The notes below the pieces were generated by a model. It was not told the origin of the DNA and made no database searches. It saw nothing but the letters and a program-made list of their open reading frames with translations. The position numbers and the translations under genes were made by a program. Source: Neovahlkampfia damariscottae (taxonomy: Eukaryota > Heterolobosea > Selenaionea > Neovahlkampfiida > Neovahlkampfiidae). Taken from it: a stretch of DNA of 64,000 bases. The stretch is from NCBI GenBank assembly GCA_016618085.1, contig JABLTG010000015.1:124001-188000 (forward strand). The letters are read 5' to 3'. Of the stretch, positions 9,364 through 19,283 are shown in pieces (the stretch's first letter is position 1; each line of letters opens with the position of its first letter).

Positions 9364-10210
9364 ATGAACATCATCAACCAGATCAAAAGCTTAGAAAAAG
9401 CAAAAGAACAAGAAGAGAAAATCTATCAAAAAGAAGTTGAAAATCATATCAAAATACAAGATGAACTCGATAAAAGTACTTTATTAAATTAAAATTCAAT
9501 TAGAAACCCAAATTTTGGCTGAAATTCAAAGAAGAACATCATCTTTATCTCAGGAAGTTATAAAACGTGAAGAAGTTCATAAAGATCGTTCAAAGACAAT
9601 TGAAAAATTCAAATCAAATTTAAAACAAACGAAAAATGTAACTTTTCAAAAATTGTCGCTAATTTTTTTTTAGAACATGAGAACGAAGGAAGAAAGTTAT
9701 CAAAATAGAAGAGTTCTTTATAAAAATGCTCAAATAGAAAGTTACAATGTTCTCAAAAAATGCAATTCAGAACTTTCTTCTGTTCAAACAAAAGGTAAAT
9801 TTACTCAACAAGAATTACTGGTAGAAGATCAAAAAATAGATGAAAACCAGTTAGAAAAAGAATTAGAAATCGTAAAAGAAGAAGTTCAAAATTTAGAAAA
9901 ACAACTCAAAGAAAAAAAAGAAAATCAAGAAATCCAAGAAATTCAAAGACCAACAGAAACCAAAGAAACGAAAGAAGAAGAAGAATTAAAAAAAAAAATT
10001 CAAATTTATGATGCAAATTCACAACAAGAAATTGAAAAGGAAACAAAGCTTTGTGAAGAACTGTCAAAAAGAATAAGTGAATATGAAACTGAAATGATGG
10101 AACTTGGAGATGAAATTGAATCTATTCAACAAAAAGCTTTGGAGTTAAATGAAGAATTAAGAAGTATTTGTTGTATCAAATGTAATCAACCTTTGAATAT
10201 TGAAATTTAA
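9364..10210 (+). CDS. Coiled-coil protein with C-terminal CxxC
   Basis: Exons 9364-9475, 9504-9637 and 9674-10210 (introns 28 and 36 nt) give 260 residues. Nearly the whole chain is Glu/Lys/Gln-rich heptad-type coiled coil. The last 20 residues hold 'CCIKCNQPL', a possible metal-binding or zinc-hook-like end. No family is recognised; a structural or tethering role is likely (inference). The start is the first ATG in frame after the DHHC gene. Confidence 0.65.
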
Positions 10211-10304
10211 TTTTTTTATCTCTGTATAATAAAACAATTTACTGATTTCTTTTGTAAAAATTATTTATTTTTGATTTTATTGGATGAGATGATTTAATTT
10301 TCCA

Positions 10305-10311
10305 CCAATCA
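10305..10311 (+). promoter_or_regulatory. CCAATCA promoter element of the Cys-rich secreted protein
   Basis: Sense-orientation CCAATCA, 28 nt before the ATG at 10340. Confidence 0.5.
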
Positions 10312-10339
10312 ACGAATAACTCTTTTGAACAAAAAAGAA

Positions 10340-11173
10340 ATGAGAACAGTTTTAATTTGTTTAATCGTTGCTTTATTTTTTGCTTCAATCTCAGCAAAAT
10401 CAACAACAAAATGTGTCAGTAGTTGCATGAAAGGTGTCAAAAAAATTCCATACACAAAATGTGTACGTTCATTTAAACAAGGAAAAGTTGTAAGAAGATG
10501 TGGACTCAAAGGAGTAAAAAGACTTTGTTCAAAAAAATGTAAACATGGAAGAAAACAATGTTGGAATGTTTGTAAAACTCAAAACTGTTATGGAAAAAAA
10601 GTCAGAGTTTGTAAAAGAAAATGTAAAGTCGGTAGAAGTTGCTACAAAACATGTGTCTTCAAAAAAGTAAGATCATGTTGGTATGACAGAACATCTGGAA
10701 AATGGGTAAATTCTTGTAAAAGAATTTGGAGAAATGTTCCATTCAGAAGATGTCTCAAAAATTGTACTGTAACAACATCATCATGTTCAAGAAAATGCTC
10801 AAAAGTACTTGGTAAATCAAAAAGATATCGTGTTTGTAAAAAATATCTTGTATCAAAATCAGCAACAAAAAAAGTTTGTTCACTTGGAAAATACTATAAA
10901 AAATGTAAGAAATTTTGTAGACATCAAAAATATTGTAAAAAACAATGTAGAACTTCAATTTGTGAAGGAAAAAGAGTTTTAAAATGCAAATATGTTTGTT
11001 ATAGAGGAAAGAGTTGCAGAAATCATTGTACAAAGCACAAACAAGTTAGATGTTATATCAGCAGAATTCCACCGAGATATGCTTCAAGATGTTTTACTGC
11101 TTTTAAAAGAAGACGTGTCAACAGATGCGTTACAAAATGTTTCAAAAAAGTACGTTCATTCCAAAGAAAATAA
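10340..11173 (+). CDS. Secreted, strongly cationic Cys-rich repeat protein
   Basis: A 277-residue protein without introns. Residues 1-19 are a clear signal peptide ending 'FASISA'. The mature part has about 34 cysteines in about 258 residues. About twelve of them form CxxxC pairs (CVSSC, CSKKC, CWNVC, CKRKC, CYKTC, CLKNC, CSRKC, CKKFC, CKKQC, CKYVC, CRNHC, CVTKC). Lys and Arg abound and I count only two acidic residues. This looks like a disulfide-rich secreted or wall-bound protein that binds anionic surfaces, possibly antimicrobial (inference). No family is recognised. An in-frame TTG at 10325 precedes the ATG but would spoil the signal peptide. Confidence 0.75.
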   Translation: MRTVLICLIVALFFASISAKSTTKCVSSCMKGVKKIPYTKCVRSFKQGKVVRRCGLKGVKRLCSKKCKHGRKQCWNVCKTQNCYGKKVRVCKRKCKVGRSCYKTCVFKKVRSCWYDRTSGKWVNSCKRIWRNVPFRRCLKNCTVTTSSCSRKCSKVLGKSKRYRVCKKYLVSKSATKKVCSLGKYYKKCKKFCRHQKYCKKQCRTSICEGKRVLKCKYVCYRGKSCRNHCTKHKQVRCYISRIPPRYASRCFTAFKRRRVNRCVTKCFKKVRSFQRK

Positions 11174-11324
11174 ACAATTCGTTTTTTTTCAACCTTTTGT
11201 TGTTTCATAGCCTGTAATTCAGGGAAAAAAAGAATTTAATTTTATTTTGACTTTGATCAAAAAAAACCTATTTTTTGTTCTAGAAGCTGTTGCATTTGTT
11301 GTCCGGAGTTTTTTTTCTATTTTC

Positions 11325-11721
11325 CTATTCAAAATACTTCATGATGTCTGGATGATCATCATCAAATTCACTTTCATTATCAGATTGATTGGCATCAGTT
11401 GAGAAAAGAGTTGGATCATTCGTGTAGTGCGTGTCATCAACAAATTTAACGCTGCTCAAATTGTAATTTGACTCTTTTGATTTTTTTCTTGTTTCAACTG
11501 ATTTTCGTTGAGTAGGAACTGGAATCTTATTCCATGATGAATATTTCTTCAAAGCATTAAAAAACTTTTGTGAAGGACTTGTTGTTTTTTTCAATTGAAA
11601 TTCTGTTTCTTTGTCTTTTGTTTTTTCATGTGGAATTTTATCCTATTGTTTAGTGGGAAGTTTTTCTTACGATTGAATCTTCAACATCAGTTGTACAGCT
11701 CTGAGGACAGTGAAAAAACAT
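11325..11721 (-). CDS. Hypothetical 122-residue protein
   Basis: Exons 11671-11721 and 11325-11642 joined by a 28-nt intron. The protein begins MFFHCPQSC, then is polar and Ser/Lys-rich, and ends in an acidic tail 'ESEFDDDHPDIMKYFE'. No domain is recognised; it looks largely disordered. A CCAAT (minus strand, 11744-11748) lies 22 nt before the ATG, which supports this start. Confidence 0.6.
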
Positions 11722-12056
11722 TTCGATGATTCAAATTGATTTCATTGGTCATTTTCCCCTTCAAATTACTAATTTGGGCTGTCAAACTTCAACGTTTAAA
11801 ATTTCTCTTTTTGAGTAAAAAAATTTGTTCAGACATATTAAACTAAATATAAGGAATCAGTTGAGTTAGTAAAACAAAAGGAATTTGAACTTGTTGTGGT
11901 AAATGGTGACTGGCTGATATTTTTGGGTTTATGAGAGTGTTATTGATGGAATCTACATTTCGACTTGAAAGTGAAATACAAACTTCAATCAACGAGGAAA
12001 ATGATTGAAAAATGTTAGTTGGATGAGTATTCAATATCAAATGATGTTACACACCA
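11722..12056. other. Gene-free stretch between an ORF start and a receptor stop
   Basis: Apart from the CCAAT at 11744-11748, nothing is supported. A 65-codon open frame on the minus strand has no ATG and no recognisable content. This is the promoter of the 122-residue gene plus the 3' flank of the receptor gene. Confidence 0.5.
11744..11748 (-). promoter_or_regulatory. CCAAT promoter element
   Basis: Sense-orientation CCAAT (minus strand), 22 nt before the ATG at 11721. Confidence 0.4.
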
Positions 12057-13972
12057 TTAAAGTTGACTTTCAACAAATACTCTTGTTTCAATAAAATTCA
12101 AATACCATCGTGTTGATCTAAATCTTGAAAAAGTATCCAACAAATTTTTAACAACTTCATCATAAATAACATCAAACATATCACTTTCATAATCATCATT
12201 ATCAATTCTATGTTTAATGTCAATTGACAATTGTTGAACTACGTTCACTTCAAGAGGAGCACTATATCCATTCAAATAATTGTTAAACATCTGACGAGCA
12301 AATTCTTCTTGTTCATCTCTTTTTAAATTTTGAAATAAGAGAATATCAAAATACATAAGATAATTCTCAGATGACCACTCAGAATCTGAAAATTTTTTGA
12401 ATAAATTGCATAACTCTTCATCATTCAGACAGTTAATAAGTGCTGCTTTTGAAGATTCTGATTGTGAATCTTTTTGTTTTTTTTTGCATAAACTGATGAA
12501 TTTCTTGATGATAGTGATCAATAAGACATAACCATTGAAGTAAAATACAGTTGAATAGAAAAATATTGAGAACAAAACTTCAAGAATATAATAAATAAAT
12601 ATCTGAAAAGGTGCCTGTTGAATGTCATTTTTGATTGGATCTAAAATAAAGATTGCCGAAAATCCATACAAAATAGTTATGATCATCATGACTACAATTG
12701 ATCCTCCAACTATCCATTGTTGACTTCTGAAATAGAATGGATCATCTTTACAACAAAGAGCTCTTAATCGACAACAAAATAATTGTTTGATCATTAGGAT
12801 GAAATCGATAAGATAAACTATAGCGACTGCGATAAAACTGACAAGTAAAATGGGCTCTACAAGTTCAGGTTTTGTCCTACAATCTCTTGTTCCGTTGGTG
12901 ATTAATTGATAAGCAAAAACTTCAACAACAATAAATAAATATAAAAGTGATGCTGAGATAACCATGAAAATGTCAGATGTCATATATTTCAAAAATAAAA
13001 TGAATCTAAAAAAAATTGATAATTTTCCTTTTTGATTTCTAATGTAGTTTTTGTTGTTATTTAATGTCAAAGTTAATGTGATTCTCAAACAATAAACTGA
13101 TAGTATAAAACATTGTGATGTGATAGTTGGAACATAACCAACACCTTGAAAAAAACAATAATACTTTTGTCTCCATTCCAATGTTTGAAAATGATAACCA
13201 AAATTTTGAAATAAGGACCAGTATCCAAATACAACAGCAATAATTGGAAAAATACCTCTTGACTTCAAAGGTTGGTCATTTCTGAAGTAAATAGTCAAAA
13301 AAATAAGAATAACATAAACAATTAAGAATCCAAAAAAAACATAAATATTTGTTTGTTCAAGGACCAACGGATAAATTGAATTCTCGAAACAGAAATTCTC
13401 CTCTTTTGAAAAATTTAACACGAAATTTTTTTTTACCTTTTTTTAGATCTCTGATGTCTACAAAATTGTGTTTTGGTATTACCCATTGCCCTCCTTCTGT
13501 TAAATATGGTTTTTCTTTATCATTTGAAACGATAATTAAATGATCAAAACTATTTGGATAAATCTGTTTTGAAATGTTCATAAAAAAGTTGTTTATGTTG
13601 AAAACCTCCCAGTAAGCTATTCCTTCGTATTTGTTTTCAACCTCTTTGGTTTCGTTTTGGTATAAATTTTGATGTTTTGGAAATACTAATGTTTTCAAAA
13701 CGTTTTGATGGTTGAAAATGATTAATAATGAAATACTTCCATCAATTGAACTATTTTTGGAAAATGAAAATGCACACCAACCGGTCAAACAACTAGGAAT
13801 TATTAAAATAATTTCTTTGGATTTACTTTTCAAACCGCAGTTTGAAATGATAGTTGGTTGTTGTATTTCTCCATGAAATATAATTGTTGCCAGCCAAGTA
13901 GCAGCGTTCTTGAGCTTGTATAGTTGTCAAAAAAGTTAAGCAAAGTGCAACAAAGTAAAACCAACGTTTCAT
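12057..13972 (-). CDS. Seven-TM receptor with secreted-type ectodomain and C-terminal RGS domain
   Basis: Exons 13827-13972, 13437-13792 and 12057-13402 (two 34-nt introns) give 615 residues. Residues 1-20 are a signal peptide. The ectodomain (about 21-165) has the pattern 'YISWRN..YHFKLRFENCLTGWCAFSFS', resembling a DOMON-like fold that binds haem or sugars. Seven hydrophobic helices follow. The C-terminal 120 residues form an RGS domain ('EELCNLFKKFSDSEWSSENYLMYFDI' onwards), which speeds GTP hydrolysis by G-alpha. This is the plan of plant RGS1-type and some amoebozoan and heterolobosean receptors. A version lacking the first exons would have no ATG. CCAAT overlaps the start codon itself. 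Confidence 0.82.
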
Positions 13973-14473
13973 TGGTGTAAAACAAGCCAATGAAAACTCT
14001 TCCAGTTTATGATTTTATTGTCTAAAAGGAGATTATTACTTTCACTTAGAATACTCTTGGATTCTGTTTCAAAGCTCTTGAAGAACTTGTTGAATGAGTA
14101 TTTTTTTTTTCATTTTTTCCTCACCAATGAAAAGAAAAATTTAATTCTGGCTCTTCAAAAGATCCAGTGACTGAAAAAAAACTTTATTAAATTAATAGAC
14201 ACAAATTACTATTTTAAATTTATTGACTTATATTTATTTAAAATTGGTTGAAAAATTTGTTGGAATTGAAATCTCCCTGTGATTTCTGATGAAAATGAAG
14301 AAAAATTTGATGATTCTATGGTTACTTTTTTGATGATTTTCAAGAAATATTCAAACCATATTCATATTTAAATTTACTTTATAGACACTTTCCACAATTG
14401 AAAATTATCAACACAAATCCACATTTGACATTAAATTCAATTTCAAATAAACTTGTAATCAAAATGAAACAAT
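13973..14473. other. 500-bp intergenic region
   Basis: Very AT-rich, with no ORF of note on either strand. Two CCAATG motifs (about 13987 and 14123, plus strand) and scattered TGATGA words are present, but I could not assemble a box C/D or other RNA. It holds the upstream region of the receptor gene and the 3' flank of XPG. Confidence 0.5.
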
Positions 14474-16966
14474 TTACTTTTTTTTCTTTGATTTTTCAAT
14501 TTGTGAGTTTTTTCTCTTTAAATTTTTGATTGCTTTTTTGATTCGTTCACTCGAGATTTCTTCATTTGGTTTTTGTTTCACCAAATAATTTGAAATATTC
14601 TTTTGAACTTTTTTCGATTTCTCGTTGATTGGTTTCAGAAGTTGATCCAATTTATCTTTATCTATACTCATTTTTTCTTCTGCAAAAAGGTACAATTGAA
14701 TCATATTTCTTTCCTCAAATTTAATTTCATCCAAACATCGATCATCTATTAGTGGATTAACATAACCATCAATGATCAAAGGATTTGGGAAATCTTCTGG
14801 TAAGATAAACCTAGATTTTTGTTTGAACTTTAAAATTAGAAAAAAATATTGAATTACATATTTTGAATCAAATGTTCCCTTCTCAGGAGTTTTGAAATCT
14901 TTTACCCATGCTGACAAACTGTTCAATGATTCTAAAATATTGTCTTTTAAATTTTCATTTTCACTGTCAAATTGAGATGTAAATTCCATTGCTGTTACAA
15001 TTCCAACATTATGAACACCTATCGTATAATCAGAACCAAGGAACATTCCCATTTGTATCAACTTTGATCTATCCAAACCTAAAACTCGATTGATTGATTC
15101 CATTGAAAATAATTGTGGATTCTTATCTTTTCCAAATAGATGACGATAAACATTTGTAGCTCCGAATAGAAAGACATCAGAATCTTCTGTAATAACACCA
15201 TCAACAGCACCAACTATATTCAAAAATGAACATTGAGAATCAGCTTCATAAGGTGAATTAATGATTGGTAGTCCTAATATTTGTAACAATTCTTTGGTTT
15301 CCTCAATTAAATCATTTGATACTCTGGTTGATTGCTTTTCGATTTTGTTGAATTCTTCTCTCAATTGATTTGATTCACGTTCAAGAAATTGTCTTCTTTG
15401 ATCATCTTTGGTTGGAGTTCTAAAAATATTTTCTTGTTCATAAAGTGTTGTTGGTGATAAACCACTTTCATCTTCATTTTCTTCGTCACTTATTTCTTCA
15501 ATATCTTGTTTTGGTAATTCTATCTCCTCAGTTTTCTCATTGATTGGAGTGACTGTTTCATCATTATTTGTGTCATCTTGTATTTCTTGTATTTCAGTTT
15601 CATTTGATTCTTGGTGAATTTCTTCTTTAATTTTATTGGATTGAGTTGGAATGGTGATCATCTGTTGATGTGGGATTTGAATTTTTGGAATTGGTGATAT
15701 TTTAACATTGTCTTCTTCAATTGTAATAGTTTCTTTTCCATTGCTTGGTTTTGTTTCACCTGTCATTTCTTGAAATAAATCAATGAATTCTGATTTGTCA
15801 ATTTCATTATCTCCTAATTCGATATCTATTTCATCAAATTCTTCTTCATTTCCACCTATTGTTTCAAATTCTTCTTCTTCATTAGAATCAATTTCTATTG
15901 GAACTATCATTTTTCTATTTTCATCATCTTTCTCGTTTGAATCTTGAATCATTTCAAAATCATCATCTGAGTCATCATTTAAAGATGGAATTTCAATTTC
16001 AGATTTTTCAAAATCTTCTTTGTCAATTACTTGAATATCATCATCTATTTTTAAAAATTCAGGACTTTCCATTGATGTAACAACACTTTCTTGTGATTTG
16101 TCAATTAGATAATAACTTGTGCTTGAATTTGAAGCTAAATTTCCTTTTGATATTACACCATCCTCTTTATCAAAAACTATATTTGATATTTTTTTCTTCA
16201 TTTGACTCCTTTTAAGGAAATTGGATAACGAATTTTGAGAAATATCTTCAGGTGAAGAAAAATTGGATTGTGGAGACATTTGATATCTTTGAAGCTTCAA
16301 TTGATTATATACTTCAATTTGTATATCTTTTGGTAAAGCTTTAATAAATTCTTCATCCACTTGATCTGTCAATTGACATAAGATTTCATGTGCTTGAATT
16401 TCTCTTTCTATTTTATCATCTTGTTTCTTTTTCATTTCTAATAAAAAAGATTCCAGACTTTCATCAATTTGAGAATCATATTCTTTAAGTAATGAAGCCC
16501 TTACATCATCAGGTGATGGCTCAATTGTTTCTTCTTCATTTTCCAAAGATGATTTCTCAAGTTTATTCAAAGCTAATTTTCTAGCAATTTTTATCAATTT
16601 AATTTGATCTTTTTCCATTCCTTTCTTTCTGTTTTCCTTTAAAAAAGATTAAAAAAATTTTTCACAAACAATTGTTCTTTTTTTCAATTCAGGAGTTTTT
16701 CCGTCAAATACAAAAACAGGTTTTACTCCGTGAAATAATAAAGTACAAACTCGATGAAATAGAACTTTCAAATACAATCTATTATCATCTTCTTGTTCAA
16801 CAGGTGTTCCTTTTACAATTTGATTCAACCAAACAGAAATATCTAATTAAAGAATTGTTAACAAAATTTTTTTATTACCAACAGCAAGTTTTTTATCATT
16901 TAAAGCTTCTAAGGATATTTTTTGAGCAGCTGGTGATAATAAACTCCACAAGTTTTGAACACCCAT
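14474..16966 (-). CDS. ERCC5: XPG/Rad2 structure-specific endonuclease
   Basis: Exons 16879-16966, 16670-16842 and 14474-16636 (introns 36 and 33 nt) give 807 residues. The N-region starts MGVQNLWSLLSPAA and contains 'KKLAVDISVWLNQ' and 'KPVFVFDGKTPELKK', the catalytic Asp positions of FEN1/XPG nucleases. A long acidic spacer (about 130-500) separates it from the I-region ('SPYEADSQCSFL', 'GVITEDSDVFLFG') and an H2TH-like 'GSDYTIGVHNVGI'. A long spacer marks XPG rather than FEN1. XPG makes the 3' incision in nucleotide excision repair and binds TFIIH; XPB, a TFIIH subunit, is also in this window. The tail is Lys-rich, probably nuclear localising. CCAAT at 16994-16998 sits 27 nt upstream. Confidence 0.93.
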
Positions 16967-16993
16967 TTTTTTGAGAGTTCAAAGAATGATTTC

Positions 16994-16998
16994 ATTGG
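16994..16998 (-). promoter_or_regulatory. CCAAT promoter element of XPG
   Basis: Minus-strand CCAAT, 27 nt before the XPG start. Confidence 0.45.
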
Positions 16999-17030
16999 AT
17001 AATTTATAAATAATACTTCAAATGTTTATT

Positions 17031-19217
17031 TTACAATGGAGCGAAATAATCTCTTGAAGAAAATAAAAATTGTAAATCTTCAAATGATAATTTATCAGAA
17101 CCACTGGGTTTTAATTCACCTAATGTTTCATCTGCGATTCTTTGTTTCTTCATTTGTAAATACATAATTTTTTTTTCAATAGAACGTTCAACAAGAAATT
17201 TGTAAATTTCAACTTGTTTTTCTTGACCAATTCTATGCGTACGATCAATAGCTTGTAATTCAATCATTGGATTCCACCAAGGATCACAAAATAAAACATG
17301 ATTTGCTTCACTAAGATTTAGACCAACACCGCATGCATGCAATGAAAGAAGTGCTATTTTACATTCATCTTGTTCTTTAAACTTTTTTAACATATCATCT
17401 CTCGTCGAAGAATCCATAGATCCATCAATCCTAACATAATTACTGTATTCTTTTTTCAATGGTACTTGAATCAAATCAAGGAATTGTGTCCATTGTGAAA
17501 AAATGATCATTTTATCATTTGGATATTTCTCATGTATTTCATGTAATTTTTCCATGATTGCTTTGGTTTTTGATGAATGATAAAAATTTTGGAGAAATTT
17601 AGGTTTTGTTGAAAATGGTTTGAAATCTTCTTCTTTGATGATTTCACCACAACTTGGACATTTATCATCCAAAGTCAGGTATGCTTCAATACATTCATTA
17701 CAAAATACATGATTACATGCTGTTATAACACCTTCTACAATTTTATGACGACACTCTGGACATTTGAATTTTGGCATTTTTTTTCGTTCTTCTTCAGAAC
17801 CTGTTTCTTCAACAATCAAATTTGGATGATCACAAATTTGTCTTAATCTTAAAATTTTAGTTAAAAAGTAAAAATAATTCTTCAATATAACATCTTTTCC
17901 TTGTGTCAACAAATTGTTAAATTCGATTTGGGCATCTCTAAGAATTTCATCATAAGTTTGACTTTCTGCATCAGTAAATTTAACAACAATTTCTGTGAAA
18001 TTCTTATCTGGTAAATCTAAGATTCTTTCACCCTTTTCATTTTTTGATTGTTTAGTTCTCCTTAAAAGTATCTTTTTGATGACTTGCTGAAAAAATATTA
18101 AATGAATCAACCAATTACATTGACAGACGCAGTGAATTCGTTTCCTGTTCTCTCTGATAATTCATTGAAAACTACTCTATCATCATACGGTTTATATTTC
18201 AAAAATTTGAATAATGAGTAAATATCAATGGTTGAATTTTGCACAGGTGTTCCTGTGAGACACCAACGATATTTTGATTTCAATTCACAAATTCCTTTGG
18301 CTCTTAGAGTATTTGGATTCTTAATTGCATGAGCTTCATCCAATACAATCCTATTCCAATTCACATTGAAGAGATGATAGTGTTTATTTGGAACTTGATT
18401 AACTTTTGCTTTGTATTCACTTACAACAGTTCCATAAGTTGTTATAACAAAATCTATGGTGGTTAATGTTTCACTGTCGTTTTTTTTGCTTCCATGATAT
18501 ATTTCAGTGTCATAATCTTTTTTTAAATGTTTTTTGATTTCTTGTGCCCACTGTTAAAAGTTGAAAAGTTAATTTTTAAAAACAGGATTTACTTGAGTTT
18601 TTAGACTTGAAGGAACTATAATCAAGGTATTTTGATGCTTTTCTGTGGAACAAAGTGCAAGAATTTCCAACTGAAAAAAATTAACTTTTTTTTTTTTCTG
18701 TTCAAACCGTTTTTCCAAGACCCATATCATCAGCTAAAATACCACCTTTTCTTTTTGAATCTTCTTGATTTTTCATCCAGTATAAAGCTTGTTTTTGATG
18801 AGTCTTCAAAACTGATTTCAAAGAATCTTTTGGTGCTTCAAGTTCAGGAAGAAGTAGACTTTCCATTCTTGTAGTAGTCAAATTTTCTAAAACTTTTTCA
18901 CCTTGTTCTGTTGGTTTTTGTGGAACTATATCATCTTCATTTTCATCATCTCCTGCAGTTTTGATTAATTTTGGTTGTTGAGTCGCTGGTTGTTGTAAAA
19001 TGTTTGGTTTATATTTGAGTTCTGGTTTTATTGTGATTTTTGGTTTTGTTTTAATCTCAGTTTTTGGTAAAACTTTGACTGTTGGGAAATCATCAGTGAG
19101 ATCAATTTCTGATTTTACATCGTTTGTTAAATCAACATTTTTGAATGTTTGTTTTTTAATTTTTGGTGGTTCATCATCTTCTATGATGAAAATTTCACGT
19201 TCTCTTTCTCTTTTCAT
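17031..19217 (-). CDS. RING-finger SNF2 family ATPase (Rad16/Rad5/HLTF type)
   Basis: Exons 18708-19217, 18593-18670, 18119-18550 and 17031-18086 (introns 37, 42 and 32 nt) give 691 residues. The helicase core shows 'DDMGLGKT' (motif I, split by the first intron), 'IIVPSSL', 'VLDEAHAIKN' (DEAH), 'LTGTPVQN' and the C-lobe 'IFSQWTQFLDL...DGSMDSSTRDDML' to 'RTHRIGQEKQV'. A C3HC4 RING ('CPECRHKIVEGVITACNHVF') is inserted between the lobes, as in Rad16, Rad5 and HLTF. These translocases remodel chromatin or ubiquitylate PCNA during repair. No HIRAN domain is visible, which favours Rad16 over Rad5. The N-terminus is acidic and disordered. Confidence 0.92.
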
Positions 19218-19248
19218 GTGTTGTTTTTTTTGAAGATTGTAAAAATAA

Positions 19249-19255
19249 CCAATCA
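19249..19255 (+). promoter_or_regulatory. CCAATCA element in the SNF2/kinase divergent promoter
   Basis: It lies 28 nt before the kinase ATG (19284) and, reversed, 31 nt before the SNF2 ATG (19217). The full divergent gap is only 66 bp. Confidence 0.55.
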
Positions 19256-19283
19256 GAGAAGAAGATATTTGAAGTTGTTAAAA

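Noticed and set aside
11843-12040. 65-codon minus-strand ORF
   Set aside because: No ATG start, no recognisable content and no promoter element.
13403-13436. Separate small secreted gene upstream of the 7TM-RGS gene
   Set aside because: A 34-nt intron links the two in frame and the 7TM exon has no ATG of its own.
14280-14345. Box C/D-like words in the XPG 3' flank
   Set aside because: Order of boxes is wrong and there is no closing stem.
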